Source: Paenibacillus solani (GTDB lineage Bacteria > Bacillota > Bacilli > Paenibacillales > Paenibacillaceae). From it: 64,000 nt of DNA. The notes under the pieces are model-generated. The model did no database searches. It worked only from the letters and a program-made list of their open reading frames with translations, and was not told the DNA's origin. How positions within the stretch are numbered: the stretch's first letter is position 1; every line of letters starts with the position of its first letter. This document shows positions 7,658 through 16,866 of this stretch, one piece after another. The stretch lies in the NCBI RefSeq assembly GCF_001277345.1, contig NZ_LIUT01000003.1, positions 204,217-268,216 of the forward strand, given 5' to 3'. Both the position numbers and the translations under genes were made by a program.

Positions 7658-9232
7658 TTAAGAGTGTTTACGCCTGTACTCCAGGGGTGTCATTCCATAT
7701 ATCTCTTTGAATTGACGGCTGAAGTAAGGCAAATATTGATAGCCTGTTTGATAGGCCACTTCATATATTTTGAGTTTGGTGCTAATTAACAGGTCTCTGG
7801 CCCGCTCCATGCGCAGCTTGATGACATAGTCACTAAAATTATAACCTGTTTCTTCCTTAAACAGAACTCCAAGATAGTTTGGTGAAAAGGAGAAGCGGTT
7901 GGCCATATCACGCAGTGTAATATTCTCGTGCAGTCGCTCACGTAAATTCTCAATGATTTCCTCAACAAGCCGCCCATTCTTGGACGGTTTGCGAAAGTTC
8001 AATCGCTCGGATATTTCGAATACCTTCATTCTCAGCCACGAAAAGATATCATCCATCGTCTCAAACTGAAGCAGCACATCCAGATTTTTCAGTTCAATTC
8101 CCAGCATACGAAACAGGTCTTCATGCATGGTGTGCAAATGGGCATCCAGTTTTAACATAATATACATCCCAAGATTCCGGACCGTGAATTTAGAGCCCAT
8201 ATGGGATGCAAGAACCTGTATAGCTTCAATCTCATCATGAATCTTGACTATTTCATAATTTTCCATGGCAGCAAATAAAGAATCCAGTCTGACATCGAGG
8301 CTCCTCGCGTCCTCCCGATCCTCCGTTGGCACTTCGTTATAGAGTATCCATTTCCCTTTTCCACGGAACATTTTATAATCCAATGCTCCCTCTGCCATCA
8401 TATAGGAAGGATGCAGCTCCTCAACCCGATGGGCAGTCCCACCCTCGCCCACAGTTACGGTAAGGGGATATTCTTGGCCAAGCTGCTTCAACACGGACTG
8501 AATCTCTGTCTTGCCCCTCTCTGTATCCATGAGTACGGCGAGCCGCTGGTCGGTTACCTTGCATATATTCTTGAAGCCGCAGCTCTCCAGCTCTTTATGC
8601 AAACTCGTGAAGAACTGCTCGTTTAACCCCTGTGGTTTCTCAAACTCGTCATGGTTGCTCCGCCACGAGCTTATATCATCCACTTCAAGTAATATGACGT
8701 TAACGGGCCAGTTTAACTCCTCAAGCTGATACTCGCGCTTCATGATATTGAGCATCGTCCCGTCATAGGGCTTCTGCAGGATTTGCAGCAAAAATTGATT
8801 TTTGAGAATCGGTATCATCTGCTGATAAGCCCGTTCTGTTTCCTTGCGCTCTTGAAGCCTGTCCAGTTCAAGCCGTACTTTTGTTAACTCCTCAATTAAC
8901 TCTTCGTCCTGCATAGGCTTCAATACGTAATTACATGCATTTAGCGCAATGGCCTGCTTAACATAACTGAAGTCCTGGTAACCGCTTACGAATATAACCT
9001 GTAAATCTTCTTGAATTTTCAATGCTCTTTGCGCTAATTCAATACCTGTCATATTCGGCATGCGTACATCGGTCACGAGAATATCGATATTCTCTTTTTG
9101 TAGAACCTCCCAAGCCGCAAATCCGCTATTAACGGAATCTACCACGGTCATTCCAAGACTCTCCCACGGAATAAAGCTCTTCATGCCCTCTAGGTCCAGT
9201 ACTTCATCGTCAGCCAGCAGCACTTTATACAT
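7658..9232 (-). CDS. Response regulator with AraC-type DNA-binding domain (YesN-like)
   Basis: 524 residues. The receiver domain (1-125) has the acidic pair DD at 8-9, phospho-acceptor D55 in VTDVRMP and K105-like lysine in VLKPM. A long middle segment of about 270 residues follows, then two helix-turn-helix motifs of the AraC/XylS class (NITLRDMANRFSFSPNYLGVLFKEE and the YEVAYQTGYQYLPYFSRQFK region) at the C-terminus. The ATG at 9232 is preferred: AGGAG is 11 bases away, while the earlier ATG at 9241 would be only two bases from it. It most likely activates the permease and lipoprotein genes upstream. Confidence 0.93.
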   Translation of the reverse strand: MYKVLLADDEVLDLEGMKSFIPWESLGMTVVDSVNSGFAAWEVLQKENIDILVTDVRMPNMTGIELAQRALKIQEDLQVIFVSGYQDFSYVKQAIALNACNYVLKPMQDEELIEELTKVRLELDRLQERKETERAYQQMIPILKNQFLLQILQKPYDGTMLNIMKREYQLEELNWPVNVILLEVDDISSWRSNHDEFEKPQGLNEQFFTSLHKELESCGFKNICKVTDQRLAVLMDTERGKTEIQSVLKQLGQEYPLTVTVGEGGTAHRVEELHPSYMMAEGALDYKMFRGKGKWILYNEVPTEDREDARSLDVRLDSLFAAMENYEIVKIHDEIEAIQVLASHMGSKFTVRNLGMYIMLKLDAHLHTMHEDLFRMLGIELKNLDVLLQFETMDDIFSWLRMKVFEISERLNFRKPSKNGRLVEEIIENLRERLHENITLRDMANRFSFSPNYLGVLFKEETGYNFSDYVIKLRMERARDLLISTKLKIYEVAYQTGYQYLPYFSRQFKEIYGMTPLEYRRKHS

Positions 9233-9260
9233 GGGTCTCATCTCTCCTAAATTTCGATAA

Positions 9261-9286
9261 GGGTATGCTGCATGTGCAGCATACCC
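9261..9286 (-). terminator. Perfect intercistronic hairpin between lipoprotein and regulator genes
   Basis: GGGTATGCTGCA and TGCAGCATACCC separated by two bases: a perfect 12-bp stem without a T run. It probably stabilises the 3' end of the abundant lipoprotein mRNA and lowers read-through into the regulator and kinase genes. Confidence 0.6.
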
Positions 9287-9307
9287 CTTTCGGTTTATGT
9301 TATTCTA

Positions 9308-10975
9308 TTATTGGCCATTCATTTGAGCCAAGTTAGCTTGCCATTTCGTTGTTTTGTATGCCAGAAGCTTCTCATATCCAGCTGCTTGAGCATCTGCTTC
9401 TGCTTTGTCCAAGACAGCCAATACTTCAGCATCGTCTTTTGCAAACAGCGCTTTCGCTCTAGCTTCTGTGTAGATGTCTTCTACGCGCTGGCGAATAATG
9501 CCCTCTTCGCTTTCTGGGGCCGGATCAAGAGTGATGAATTCCGTAGCATTCGCTTGAGTTTTCCAAGTTACTTCATACTGCCAACGAGTCGACCAGTTAC
9601 GCTCTTCTTCTGGCAATGTGCTTTCATATTTCGCTTTTGCGGTATCTATAAATACCGTGTTACCGTTCCATTGGAGGTTTGTTGTGTCAGCCTGCAGCTT
9701 ACCCAAACCTGCAGCATCAGTAACATATTTTTCAGTAAACTTAGGAGTTATGCCATCCTCTTCATATCCATCCCAATATCCGCCTTCAGGTCCCCACATC
9801 AACAGTGTTTGACCTTCCGGACCTGTATACCAATCCAGGAAAGCGAAGATCGCTTCAGGGTCTTTAGCAGCTTTCGTAATAACGCTTACGTTCCAACCAA
9901 GTTGAGTGTAGGTTCCTGGGAAGATTTTATTCTTGTCCAGACCTTCCTTATGAATCGGCCAGATCATGAAATAACCGGCATCCGGATCTTTTTTAACAAG
10001 TTCAGCGTGTGCGTTCATAGCATTTTCAGTCGGACTGGAAGCTGCATATACAGCCACGCGTCCTGTCATTACTTTTTCCTTGATTTGGTCAGCCGTTTGA
10101 GTCAGCGCATCTTGAGAGATCAGTTTATCACGGAACAGCTTCGCTGCATACTGCATCGATTCACGATAAGTCGGATCTGTAAAGATGGAAGTTAATTTAT
10201 CACCGTTAGGCACACCTCGAATTGAAACCCAACGGGTCAGTGCATCCTCTTTGAAAGCAGAATACAGTATATCAATTCCTTGTCCTTCAATCCCTGGCTC
10301 AAATGGAACTACCGTGTTTCCGTATTTAGCTTTAACAGCTTCCAGGTATTTAGTCAAATCATCGGTTGTTTCAAGCTTAGGCTCGCCAAGCTCTTTATAA
10401 ATTTTGCTGTTCACTACATATCCTGCATTACCGTTCGGCTGACTGGTGTACCAGTTAGGGAATTGATACAGCTTGCCATCCGGGGAACGAAGCATGTTAA
10501 TTCCAGCCTCGCCCAGCCATTCCTTCAAGTTTGGATATTTATCCAGATAGTCATCATAAGGCACAAGCATGTCGTTCTCTCTCAATTTCTCAACATCCGA
10601 GTTTCTATCCATCCAGATTACGTCAGGAAGCTCACCGGAAGCAATCATCGTATTGAACTTTTGCTGTGCATTACCTTGGGAGTTGATCGCTTTTACATCG
10701 ACCTTTTTATTCTCTTTGATCCATTTTGTTGCTGCATCTTCTCCCCATGTTGGCATGGTGTACCAGTCATAGTGTCCGTAGAAACTGAAGTCAAGCGGCT
10801 GCTCACCCAGTACATACTTATCGGATACTGCTTCTGTTGGCGTGCTGCTTCCTTTGTCGCCAGTGTCAGGAGACGGGTTAGCTGTCTTCGTGCCACCAGC
10901 GCATGCTGACAGCATTAATGCCGCTGCGAGTAATGCCGATACTGATGTGGCCAAAGATTTTTTTCTGAGCCTCAT
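9308..10975 (-). CDS. Extracellular solute-binding lipoprotein of a carbohydrate ABC transporter (LipO/YtcQ-like)
   Basis: 555 residues. Signal peptide RLRKKSLATSVSALLAAALML with lipobox LSAC, so the cleaved protein is lipid-anchored at cysteine 25, followed by a flexible Gly/Ser/Thr/Pro linker. The remaining sequence is of the large family 1 solute-binding class typical of Paenibacillus (motifs MIASGELPDVIWMD and FAFLDWYTGPEGQTLLMWGPEGGY). It captures an oligosaccharide outside the membrane and hands it to the two permeases encoded just upstream. No ATPase gene is in the locus, so a shared ATPase such as MsmX is probably used. RBS AGGGG before the ATG. Confidence 0.94.
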   Translation of the reverse strand: MRLRKKSLATSVSALLAAALMLSACAGGTKTANPSPDTGDKGSSTPTEAVSDKYVLGEQPLDFSFYGHYDWYTMPTWGEDAATKWIKENKKVDVKAINSQGNAQQKFNTMIASGELPDVIWMDRNSDVEKLRENDMLVPYDDYLDKYPNLKEWLGEAGINMLRSPDGKLYQFPNWYTSQPNGNAGYVVNSKIYKELGEPKLETTDDLTKYLEAVKAKYGNTVVPFEPGIEGQGIDILYSAFKEDALTRWVSIRGVPNGDKLTSIFTDPTYRESMQYAAKLFRDKLISQDALTQTADQIKEKVMTGRVAVYAASSPTENAMNAHAELVKKDPDAGYFMIWPIHKEGLDKNKIFPGTYTQLGWNVSVITKAAKDPEAIFAFLDWYTGPEGQTLLMWGPEGGYWDGYEEDGITPKFTEKYVTDAAGLGKLQADTTNLQWNGNTVFIDTAKAKYESTLPEEERNWSTRWQYEVTWKTQANATEFITLDPAPESEEGIIRQRVEDIYTEARAKALFAKDDAEVLAVLDKAEADAQAAGYEKLLAYKTTKWQANLAQMNGQ

Positions 10976-11058
10976 TCTCTAATTTCCCCTTTCGTACTTC
11001 CACTTGATATTTATGTCTAAAGCTAAAGCTTCAAACAACAAGATTACTAGCCAAAAGG

Positions 11059-11955
11059 CTACTCTTTCAGGGAACCTACCAGTACACCCTTAACAAAATG
11101 CTTCTGGACAAAAGGATATACCATGATGATCGGAACCGTAGCAACAATCATAGTGGCCATGGACAACGATTTCGTTGTCACACTCTGCATTCGGGATAAT
11201 GCTGCCTGAGAGGCTGAGTCCAAATTACTCATCTGTTCAGACATAATGTTGGAATTCAATATTTGACGCAGAATCGTCTGTATCGGAAGCAGATCTTCTT
11301 TATTGATATAAATACTTGGCAAGAACCACTCATTCCAGTGAGATATCGCCGTGAATAATGACAAAGTAGCAATTACCGGTCCTGATAGCGGCAGGATAAT
11401 CTTAAAGAAGATTCCCCAGTTACCCGCTCCATCAATTTTCGCCGATTCTTCCAAGCCATTAGGCAGGCCAGCAAAGAAGGTCCGGAAGATGATCATATTC
11501 CAAACACTTACCAAGCCTGGAATGATGAATACCCAGAAGGAGTCCATCAAGCCCAAACCGCGAATCAGCATGAAGCTCGGGATTAATCCACCACCGAAAT
11601 ACATGGTGACGATACACATAATCATGTAATATTTACGGCCCATCAGTTCGCGCTTGGTCATGCCGTATGCGAAGACAGAAGTCACAAGAATCGAAGTAAT
11701 CGTTCCCACGATCGTACGTGCTACGGATATGCCGAAGCCGTTCAACAAGCGTTTATCCTGAAACACGATCTCGTAGTTCTCCAATGTAAAGTCTCTCGGC
11801 CAGAAGGTGACTCCTCCAAGCGACGTATCTGCTCCTGAGTTAAAAGAAACCACAAGCGCATTCCAAAATGGATAAAAGGTGACAAAGGCCAAAAATGCTA
11901 GAAAGATATAGATCATGATCATCATGAAACGATCACCGAATCCTAAACGTACCAA
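11059..11955 (-). CDS. Carbohydrate ABC transporter permease (YtcP-like, MalG family)
   Basis: 298 residues with six predicted membrane helices and the cytoplasmic EAA loop (EESAKIDGAGNWGIFFKI) that contacts the ATPase. The C-terminus FVKGVLVGSLKE is characteristic of the YtcP/CUT1 group. Translation most likely starts at the TTG at 11955, which has GGGGAG eight bases upstream. It lies 30 bases downstream of the partner permease and 83 bases upstream of the lipoprotein gene, the usual lplB-ytcP-lipoprotein order. Confidence 0.94.
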   Translation of the reverse strand: MVRLGFGDRFMMIMIYIFLAFLAFVTFYPFWNALVVSFNSGADTSLGGVTFWPRDFTLENYEIVFQDKRLLNGFGISVARTIVGTITSILVTSVFAYGMTKRELMGRKYYMIMCIVTMYFGGGLIPSFMLIRGLGLMDSFWVFIIPGLVSVWNMIIFRTFFAGLPNGLEESAKIDGAGNWGIFFKIILPLSGPVIATLSLFTAISHWNEWFLPSIYINKEDLLPIQTILRQILNSNIMSEQMSNLDSASQAALSRMQSVTTKSLSMATMIVATVPIIMVYPFVQKHFVKGVLVGSLKE

Positions 11956-11985
11956 TCTAATCGCTCCCCTCGTTACAATGTTCGT

Positions 11986-12942
11986 TTACCATAGACTGTT
12001 ACCTGATCTGCGTGCGATCACATTGGCGATGGTCAGAAGCATCACACTGATTACCGCTTTGAACAAGCCTACAGCCGTTGCATAAGAGAACCGGGAGTTT
12101 TCAATACCAATTCGGTAAACATAAGTATCAATTACATCGGAAACCCCTCTTAATACAGGGTTCTTAGCCAAGAGCAAAATATCCTCGAAACCTGCAGTAA
12201 GCAGGTTACCTATTGCCAGAATCATAAAGATGATTACGACAGGCATGATGGATGGTAATGTAATCGTGAAGATCTGTCTGAATTTGCTCGCACCGTCCAT
12301 ATCTGCAGCTTCGTACATATGGGGATCGACTCCCGCAACCGCCGCCAAGTAAACGATGGAGGAGAAACCAATCTCTTTCCAAACCCCTGTAGTCACCAGA
12401 ATGCCCCAGAAGTATTCAGGAAGAGACAGGAAGTTTATAGGTTCCTTGATCAAGTTCATTTTTTCCATAAGGATGTTTACGCTTCCGTTATCGGTAGATA
12501 GCAAGGAAACCACAAACCCCGATACGATAACCCACGATAAGAAATGGGGCAAATAACTGACGGTCTGTACCAATCGTTTGAAGAACATATGCCGAACTTC
12601 ATTCAGCATAAGTGCCAGCAGGATCGGTGCCGGAAAACCAATCGCAAACTTAAGCAAGCTGATCACGATGGTATTCCGCATGACATTCATGAACTCTGGC
12701 GATTCAAAGAACATCTGGAAATGCTTCATCCCGACAAACGGGCTGCCTCCCATGCCTTTGAATATATTAAAATCCTGAAAAGCCATTAGAATACCGTACA
12801 TCGGTATATAACTGAAAACAAAAATCAATGCGAGCGCGGGAAGTACCATTAACTGAATATCCCACTGTTTAAAAAAGCGTAAGAATCCATTGTCTCTCTT
12901 CCGTTTTGGAACAGCCTTCTGTTCTACGGATATCTGTGCCAT
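11986..12942 (-). CDS. Carbohydrate ABC transporter permease (LplB family)
   Basis: 318 residues, six membrane helices, EAA loop YEAADMDGASKFRQIFTI, and the start FKQWDIQLMVLPALALIFVFSYIPMYG typical of LplB. It is the first gene of the five-gene import and sensing locus. The ATG at 12942 has GGGGGG six bases upstream; an earlier TTG at 12948 would be on the site itself. Known relatives import galacturonides, other acidic or hemicellulosic oligosaccharides; the substrate here is unknown. Confidence 0.94.
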   Translation of the reverse strand: MAQISVEQKAVPKRKRDNGFLRFFKQWDIQLMVLPALALIFVFSYIPMYGILMAFQDFNIFKGMGGSPFVGMKHFQMFFESPEFMNVMRNTIVISLLKFAIGFPAPILLALMLNEVRHMFFKRLVQTVSYLPHFLSWVIVSGFVVSLLSTDNGSVNILMEKMNLIKEPINFLSLPEYFWGILVTTGVWKEIGFSSIVYLAAVAGVDPHMYEAADMDGASKFRQIFTITLPSIMPVVIIFMILAIGNLLTAGFEDILLLAKNPVLRGVSDVIDTYVYRIGIENSRFSYATAVGLFKAVISVMLLTIANVIARRSGNSLW

Positions 12943-13058
12943 CTCCAACCCCCCGTTGTGCTATTGCCTTGAAGTACCTGATGTCTAATATTGTAGAATA
13001 AACGCGAATATATAAATATTTGCCTGATCAACGAAAAATGATAGAAATCAATCGTATA

Positions 13059-13072
13059 GTAAAACGCTTTCA
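13059..13072. promoter_or_regulatory. Candidate catabolite-responsive element (cre) upstream of the sugar importer
   Basis: GTAAAACGCTTTCA keeps the core AACGCTTTC of the CcpA cre consensus but deviates at the outer TG. It lies about 120 bases upstream of the lplB start, where CcpA repression of a sugar transporter would be expected. Confidence 0.35.
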
Positions 13073-13228
13073 CACATAGCCGTAGGGGTGGAATCTCCTT
13101 TTCAGGGCATACCTGAAAGGGATGTAATTTTATGGCTTAAATAACTGTTCCATCTTCGATTCAGTGCATAAAAAAAATCCCCACAGGTCTATAGGGCCAT
13201 GTCCTTCTTTCTCAGGATTCATGTTCCG

Positions 13229-13513
13229 CTATTTACCGTAAGGGGAGAATATCCACCATATTTCGTGCCTTTCAATCGAGAGAATATGATTCTTCTCGGA
13301 CTGGGCATGTGTCAAAATAACTATAAATATAACATCATCTACTCTCAGCTCAACACGGTTTAATCCGACGCTTGATGAACCATTCTCTATGATGTCAGTG
13401 TTATCGGTAAACTTTAGCGATGAATGAGACCTAAGAATATAACGCTCAATTAAACCTACAACTATCTTGGCTTGGGCAATTATCTGCTTTAATCGGGGTT
13501 TCTGCTATAGCAT
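13229..13513 (-). pseudogene. Possible decayed gene: open frame lacking a usable start
   Basis: On the minus strand an uninterrupted frame of 91 codons runs from 13504 down to the stop at 13229-13231. Its translation has an ordinary protein look (for example LNRVELRVDDVIFIVIL and ERHEIWWIFSPYGK). The frame has no ATG or GTG; an ATG at 13513 is in frame but is followed two codons later by TAG, and I see no Shine-Dalgarno. An internal TTG would give only 28 residues. A T8 run after a GC-rich patch (13170-13190) lies downstream. This could be an old gene broken at its 5' end or chance. The rest of 12943-13600 holds only the cre candidate, a hairpin near 13097-13120 and the ispH terminator. Confidence 0.3.
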
Positions 13514-13524
13514 AGGTGAACAAA

Positions 13525-13562
13525 AACAAAAAAACAACCGTCCCGATCCAATCGGGACGGTT
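13525..13562 (-). terminator. Terminator of ispH
   Basis: AACCGTCCCGATTGGATCGGGACGGTT: strong CCGTCCCGAT/ATCGGGACGG stem with a T7 run on the minus strand, 40 bases after the ispH stop. Confidence 0.9.
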
Positions 13563-13600
13563 GACTTAATTCCTATTGCTTCGGTATTATCCTTCGATAA

Positions 13601-14560
13601 TTATGAATTGCTCTTTACCCGAACAGGCGGCAGCAGTTTGCTCATATTAACCGTACGCTTGATCTCCCAAGTTTCCGGCTTATCATGTTCATACTGTTCC
13701 AAGTAAGCTATGACTTCCTTGGTGATAGGAGTTGGTGTTGAAGCCCCTGAGGTAACGGCTACTTTGCCCACACCTTCAAGCCATTCGCGCTTGAGCTCCG
13801 TCACATCGCCAATACGATGAGCCGGAACACCTGCGATTTCTTCGGATACCTGTGCAAGGCGGTTAGAGTTATTGCTGCGCGGATCTCCGACAACAATAAC
13901 CAAATCCGCTTGACCTGCTTGCTCGGCTACTGCTTCCTGCCGCACCTGCGTTGCAAGGCAAATTTCATTGTGAATCTCTGCTCCCGGGAACTTATCGAGG
14001 AGATTCTTCATGATATGTTTAATATCCCATTGACTCATCGTCGTCTGGTTCGTAATGATGATTCGGGAAGATTTCACGTGCAGCTGTTCAATCTCCTCTT
14101 CCTTCTCAATGAGATGCACATGATCCGGAGCAATTCCGATAGCCCCTTCCGGCTCAGGATGTCCCTTCTTGCCGATATATATGATCTCATACCCGTCCGC
14201 TACCTTCTCTCGGATCAAATCATGGGTTCTCGTAACATCCGGACATGTCGCGTCCAGCGTAGTTAGCCCTTTGTCCCGTGCAAGCTTGCGAACTTCCGGA
14301 GAAACTCCGTGTGCCGTAAAAATAACCGTTCCGCTCTCCACCTGATTCAGAATATCCATCCGATTCGGGCCATCCAGCGTAATGATGCCCTCATCTTCAA
14401 AGGATTGCGTGACGTGACTGTTATGAACGATCATGCCCAATATATAAATAGGCCGAGGAAGATCCAAGTTCTGAGCCGCCTGACGCGCCAATACCATAGC
14501 ATCAACGACGCCGTAACAGTATCCTCTCGGTGATATTTTCAAGACCTCGATGATCTTCAC
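13601..14560 (-). CDS. ispH: 4-hydroxy-3-methylbut-2-enyl diphosphate reductase (IspH/LytB)
   Basis: 319 residues. The last enzyme of the MEP isoprenoid pathway, reducing HMBPP to IPP and DMAPP with a 4Fe-4S cluster. The three cluster cysteines are visible: C15 (SPRGYCYGVVDA), C106 (LDATCPDVT) and C201 (NEICLATQ), with the substrate-binding TAHGVSP, KKGHPEPEG and GDPRSNNSNRLA. The first codon is probably GTG at 14560, but no clear Shine-Dalgarno is seen, so the start is uncertain by a few codons. It follows the two-component genes by 43 bases and has a strong terminator. Confidence 0.95.
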   Translation of the reverse strand: MKIIEVLKISPRGYCYGVVDAMVLARQAAQNLDLPRPIYILGMIVHNSHVTQSFEDEGIITLDGPNRMDILNQVESGTVIFTAHGVSPEVRKLARDKGLTTLDATCPDVTRTHDLIREKVADGYEIIYIGKKGHPEPEGAIGIAPDHVHLIEKEEEIEQLHVKSSRIIITNQTTMSQWDIKHIMKNLLDKFPGAEIHNEICLATQVRQEAVAEQAGQADLVIVVGDPRSNNSNRLAQVSEEIAGVPAHRIGDVTELKREWLEGVGKVAVTSGASTPTPITKEVIAYLEQYEHDKPETWEIKRTVNMSKLLPPVRVKSNS

Positions 14561-14603
14561 CTGCTTTCGTTGTATTACGTAGACCGATCTAGTCTATTAT
14601 AAC

Positions 14604-16049
14604 CTATTCCAGCGGGGGAGCAAAGATGGTGGGCAGCCAAATGATAAAGGTACTTCCTTCCCCTCTGCGGGTTACCACCTCAACAGAGCCTTTGTGCTCA
14701 TCAATAATCCATTTGGCGATGGATAGTCCCAGTCCGGTCCCGCTCGTGACGCCTCTGGACTGATCCGCACGATAAAAGCGCTCGAATATAAATGGAACCT
14801 CATCCTTATCCATACCGATTCCCGTATCTGCAATCCGAATGCCAACTTGGCCCCTGTACAGAACTACATCCAGACTAACCTCACCCTCTGGCGTATATTT
14901 AAAGGCATTCTCAATAAAAATGAACAGCATCTGCTGTAAATAGTCTTTATTGCCTTCAACATAAACGCCGTTCAGAACGGATAGCTCCCCTACATGCCAC
15001 TCGGCGGTTTTCTCTAGGAATTGCGCGCGCCGGGCAACCTCCTCGACCAAAAGCTGCAGCGGAACCGGGTCCCGTTCAAAGGTCTGACCGGTATCCGCCC
15101 GAGCCAGCGACAGCATATCACTCACCAGTCGGCTCATCCGCTTCGCTTCATCGGATATATCTCCTACCGCTTCGGCCGAAATTTGTTTCATCGTTTCTTC
15201 GTCCATATTCGCTCTCTCACCGGGAGCTTCCGTCCACATCTTCTGCAGGAGATCCACATTGCCCCGGATCGTAGTCAGGGGCGTCCGAAGCTCATGGGAT
15301 GCGTCGGATACAAAGCGGCGCTGTGCCGCATAAGCATCCTCAAGCTCTTTATAAAAGCCCTCGGTCCTCTCCAACATGCCGTTAAATGTGCCAATCAACT
15401 GCCCGATCTCATCCTCCGGTCCATCGTACTCGATCCGTACACTAAGGTCCGTCCCCTTCTGAATCAAGTCAGCAGCCTCCGTTACTTTGCCAATAGGCTT
15501 CATGGACTTCCGGGCCAGGAACAAGCCGAGAGTGGAAGCAATGACCAAGGTCGCTGCCGACCCCATAATTAGAATGGATTGGAGCCGGTCGAGTGTCTGC
15601 TCGATGGTTCGGGTATTGGCGCCGACTTGAAGCCATAGTACTAGCTTATTTGAGTCTGTGAATGCAGTTTGATACACAAGAAATGTACTCCCATTGAGAT
15701 GTACACGTGTAAAAGCATTATTCGCTTTTGCAATATTGTTAGTAGAAGGAACCTCAAACTGAAGTCCACTGTAGATCATATTATCAGAACGCCAAATCTG
15801 TCCATTATGAAAGGAATAATTTTGCATATACAGATCAGCAGCTTCAAGTCGATCAGCGGAATCTTTACTAGGCACGATTTCAAAGCCATTAGTCCCAAAT
15901 GCAACCTTATCAACCTGGTTTACGATTCGCTGCTTTAGCTCCTCATACGTATACAAATGGACAAAGCCGTACACCGCAGAGCTGAATGCCAGCAGTGTCA
16001 CAAATAGAATACCCGTATACCAAGCGGTCAGCCTTAAACGAATGGACAT
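14604..16049 (-). CDS. Sensor histidine kinase (HAMP-HisKA-HATPase), CssS-like position
   Basis: 481 residues: TM at 11-31, extracytoplasmic domain of about 120 residues, TM at 158-179, HAMP (180-235), HisKA with H252 in RRFVSDASHELRTPLTTIRG, and HATPase with IENAFKYTP, ADTGIGM, FERFYRAD and GTGLGLSIAKWI. It starts one base after the stop of the response regulator gene, so the two are translationally coupled. An htrA-type protease gene precedes the pair, the arrangement expected for sensing misfolded secreted proteins (CssRS in Bacillus); that role is inferred from context. Confidence 0.94.
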   Translation of the reverse strand: MSIRLRLTAWYTGILFVTLLAFSSAVYGFVHLYTYEELKQRIVNQVDKVAFGTNGFEIVPSKDSADRLEAADLYMQNYSFHNGQIWRSDNMIYSGLQFEVPSTNNIAKANNAFTRVHLNGSTFLVYQTAFTDSNKLVLWLQVGANTRTIEQTLDRLQSILIMGSAATLVIASTLGLFLARKSMKPIGKVTEAADLIQKGTDLSVRIEYDGPEDEIGQLIGTFNGMLERTEGFYKELEDAYAAQRRFVSDASHELRTPLTTIRGNVDLLQKMWTEAPGERANMDEETMKQISAEAVGDISDEAKRMSRLVSDMLSLARADTGQTFERDPVPLQLLVEEVARRAQFLEKTAEWHVGELSVLNGVYVEGNKDYLQQMLFIFIENAFKYTPEGEVSLDVVLYRGQVGIRIADTGIGMDKDEVPFIFERFYRADQSRGVTSGTGLGLSIAKWIIDEHKGSVEVVTRRGEGSTFIIWLPTIFAPPLE

Positions 16050-16050
16050 G

Positions 16051-16737
16051 CTAGTTATCTCCTCTTAAAATATAGCCGGCTCCGCGGATCGTCTGGATCA
16101 GCCGTTTCCCTCCATGTTCCTCGGTCTTTTGCCGGAGCATGGCGACATAAACCTCCAGCACGTTGGACTCCCCGCTGTAGTCGTAGCCCCATATTTTATC
16201 CATAATTAAATCGCGGGATAACACCCGCTTCGGATTTTGCATAAACAGATGCAGCAGCTCGAATTCCTTCGCGGTTAGCTCCAGTCTTTGTCCACTGCGA
16301 ATCACTTCCCTCGCATCTGTATCCATTACCAGATCCTCATACGTCAGTCGGTGATTGGAGGCATCTTCCCCTGTTTTACGGCGCAGTAATGCTCGTACGC
16401 GGGCAAGCAGCTCTTCCAGCGCAAATGGTTTGACCAGATAATCATCCGCTCCGATATCAAGACCTTTCACCCGGTTCTCAACTTCATCCTTCGCTGTTAG
16501 CATCAGCACTGGAACCGTGCTCCCACCTTCACGAAGTCTGCGCAGCGCTTCAAATCCATCAACTTGGGGCATCATCACATCCAGAATAACTACATCCGGG
16601 TCCTCACTCAGTATCACTTTCAACCCTTCTGCTCCATTGGATGCAGTCAGAACGTCATATCCCTCAAACGCAAGTCCTCTGCGCAGCATGGAAATAATCT
16701 TCTCATCATCATCTACGATTAAAATCCGGGATCGCAT
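16051..16737 (-). CDS. OmpR/PhoB-family response regulator
   Basis: 228 residues. Receiver domain with DDD at 9-11, phospho-acceptor D53 (ILDVMMP), T/K switch residues (MLTAKDE and LVKPFA), then a winged helix (LTAKEFELLHLFMQNPKRVLSRD ... NVLEVYVAMLRQK ... TIRGAGYIL). ATG at 16737 has GGAG eight bases upstream; the reading frame extends upstream without a better start. Directly upstream is the htrA-like gene, whose promoter holds a PhoB-type direct repeat (18588-18604), a likely target. Confidence 0.95.
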   Translation of the reverse strand: MRSRILIVDDDEKIISMLRRGLAFEGYDVLTASNGAEGLKVILSEDPDVVILDVMMPQVDGFEALRRLREGGSTVPVLMLTAKDEVENRVKGLDIGADDYLVKPFALEELLARVRALLRRKTGEDASNHRLTYEDLVMDTDAREVIRSGQRLELTAKEFELLHLFMQNPKRVLSRDLIMDKIWGYDYSGESNVLEVYVAMLRQKTEEHGGKRLIQTIRGAGYILRGDN

Positions 16738-16818
16738 AGCGGCATCTCCTCTATCTTCTATCATTATATTTAGTACGACGTTACAATCCCATTATATCGG
16801 TCGCCTCAAGGACAAGAC

Positions 16819-16846
16819 AAGCGGAAGGGAAAGGTCCCTTCCGCTT
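16819..16846 (-). terminator. Hairpin after the htrA-like gene
   Basis: Twelve-bp stem AAGCGGAAGGGA/TCCCTTCCGCTT with a weak T-poor tail, between htrA and the response regulator gene; probably partial termination, so the downstream pair is expressed at a lower level. Confidence 0.6.
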
Positions 16847-16866
16847 ATCTTTATACCTATTCCGAG

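Noticed and set aside
9272..10195. Plus-strand frame of 307 codons opposite the solute-binding lipoprotein gene
   Set aside because: Exact antisense of a clear lipoprotein gene with cysteine-rich, unnatural composition; an artefact of codon bias.
13081..13180. Terminator pair near 13100-13180
   Set aside because: The hairpin at 13097-13120 has a bulged stem and no T run, and the T8 at 13170-13177 has only a 3-4 bp stem before it; neither convinces alone.
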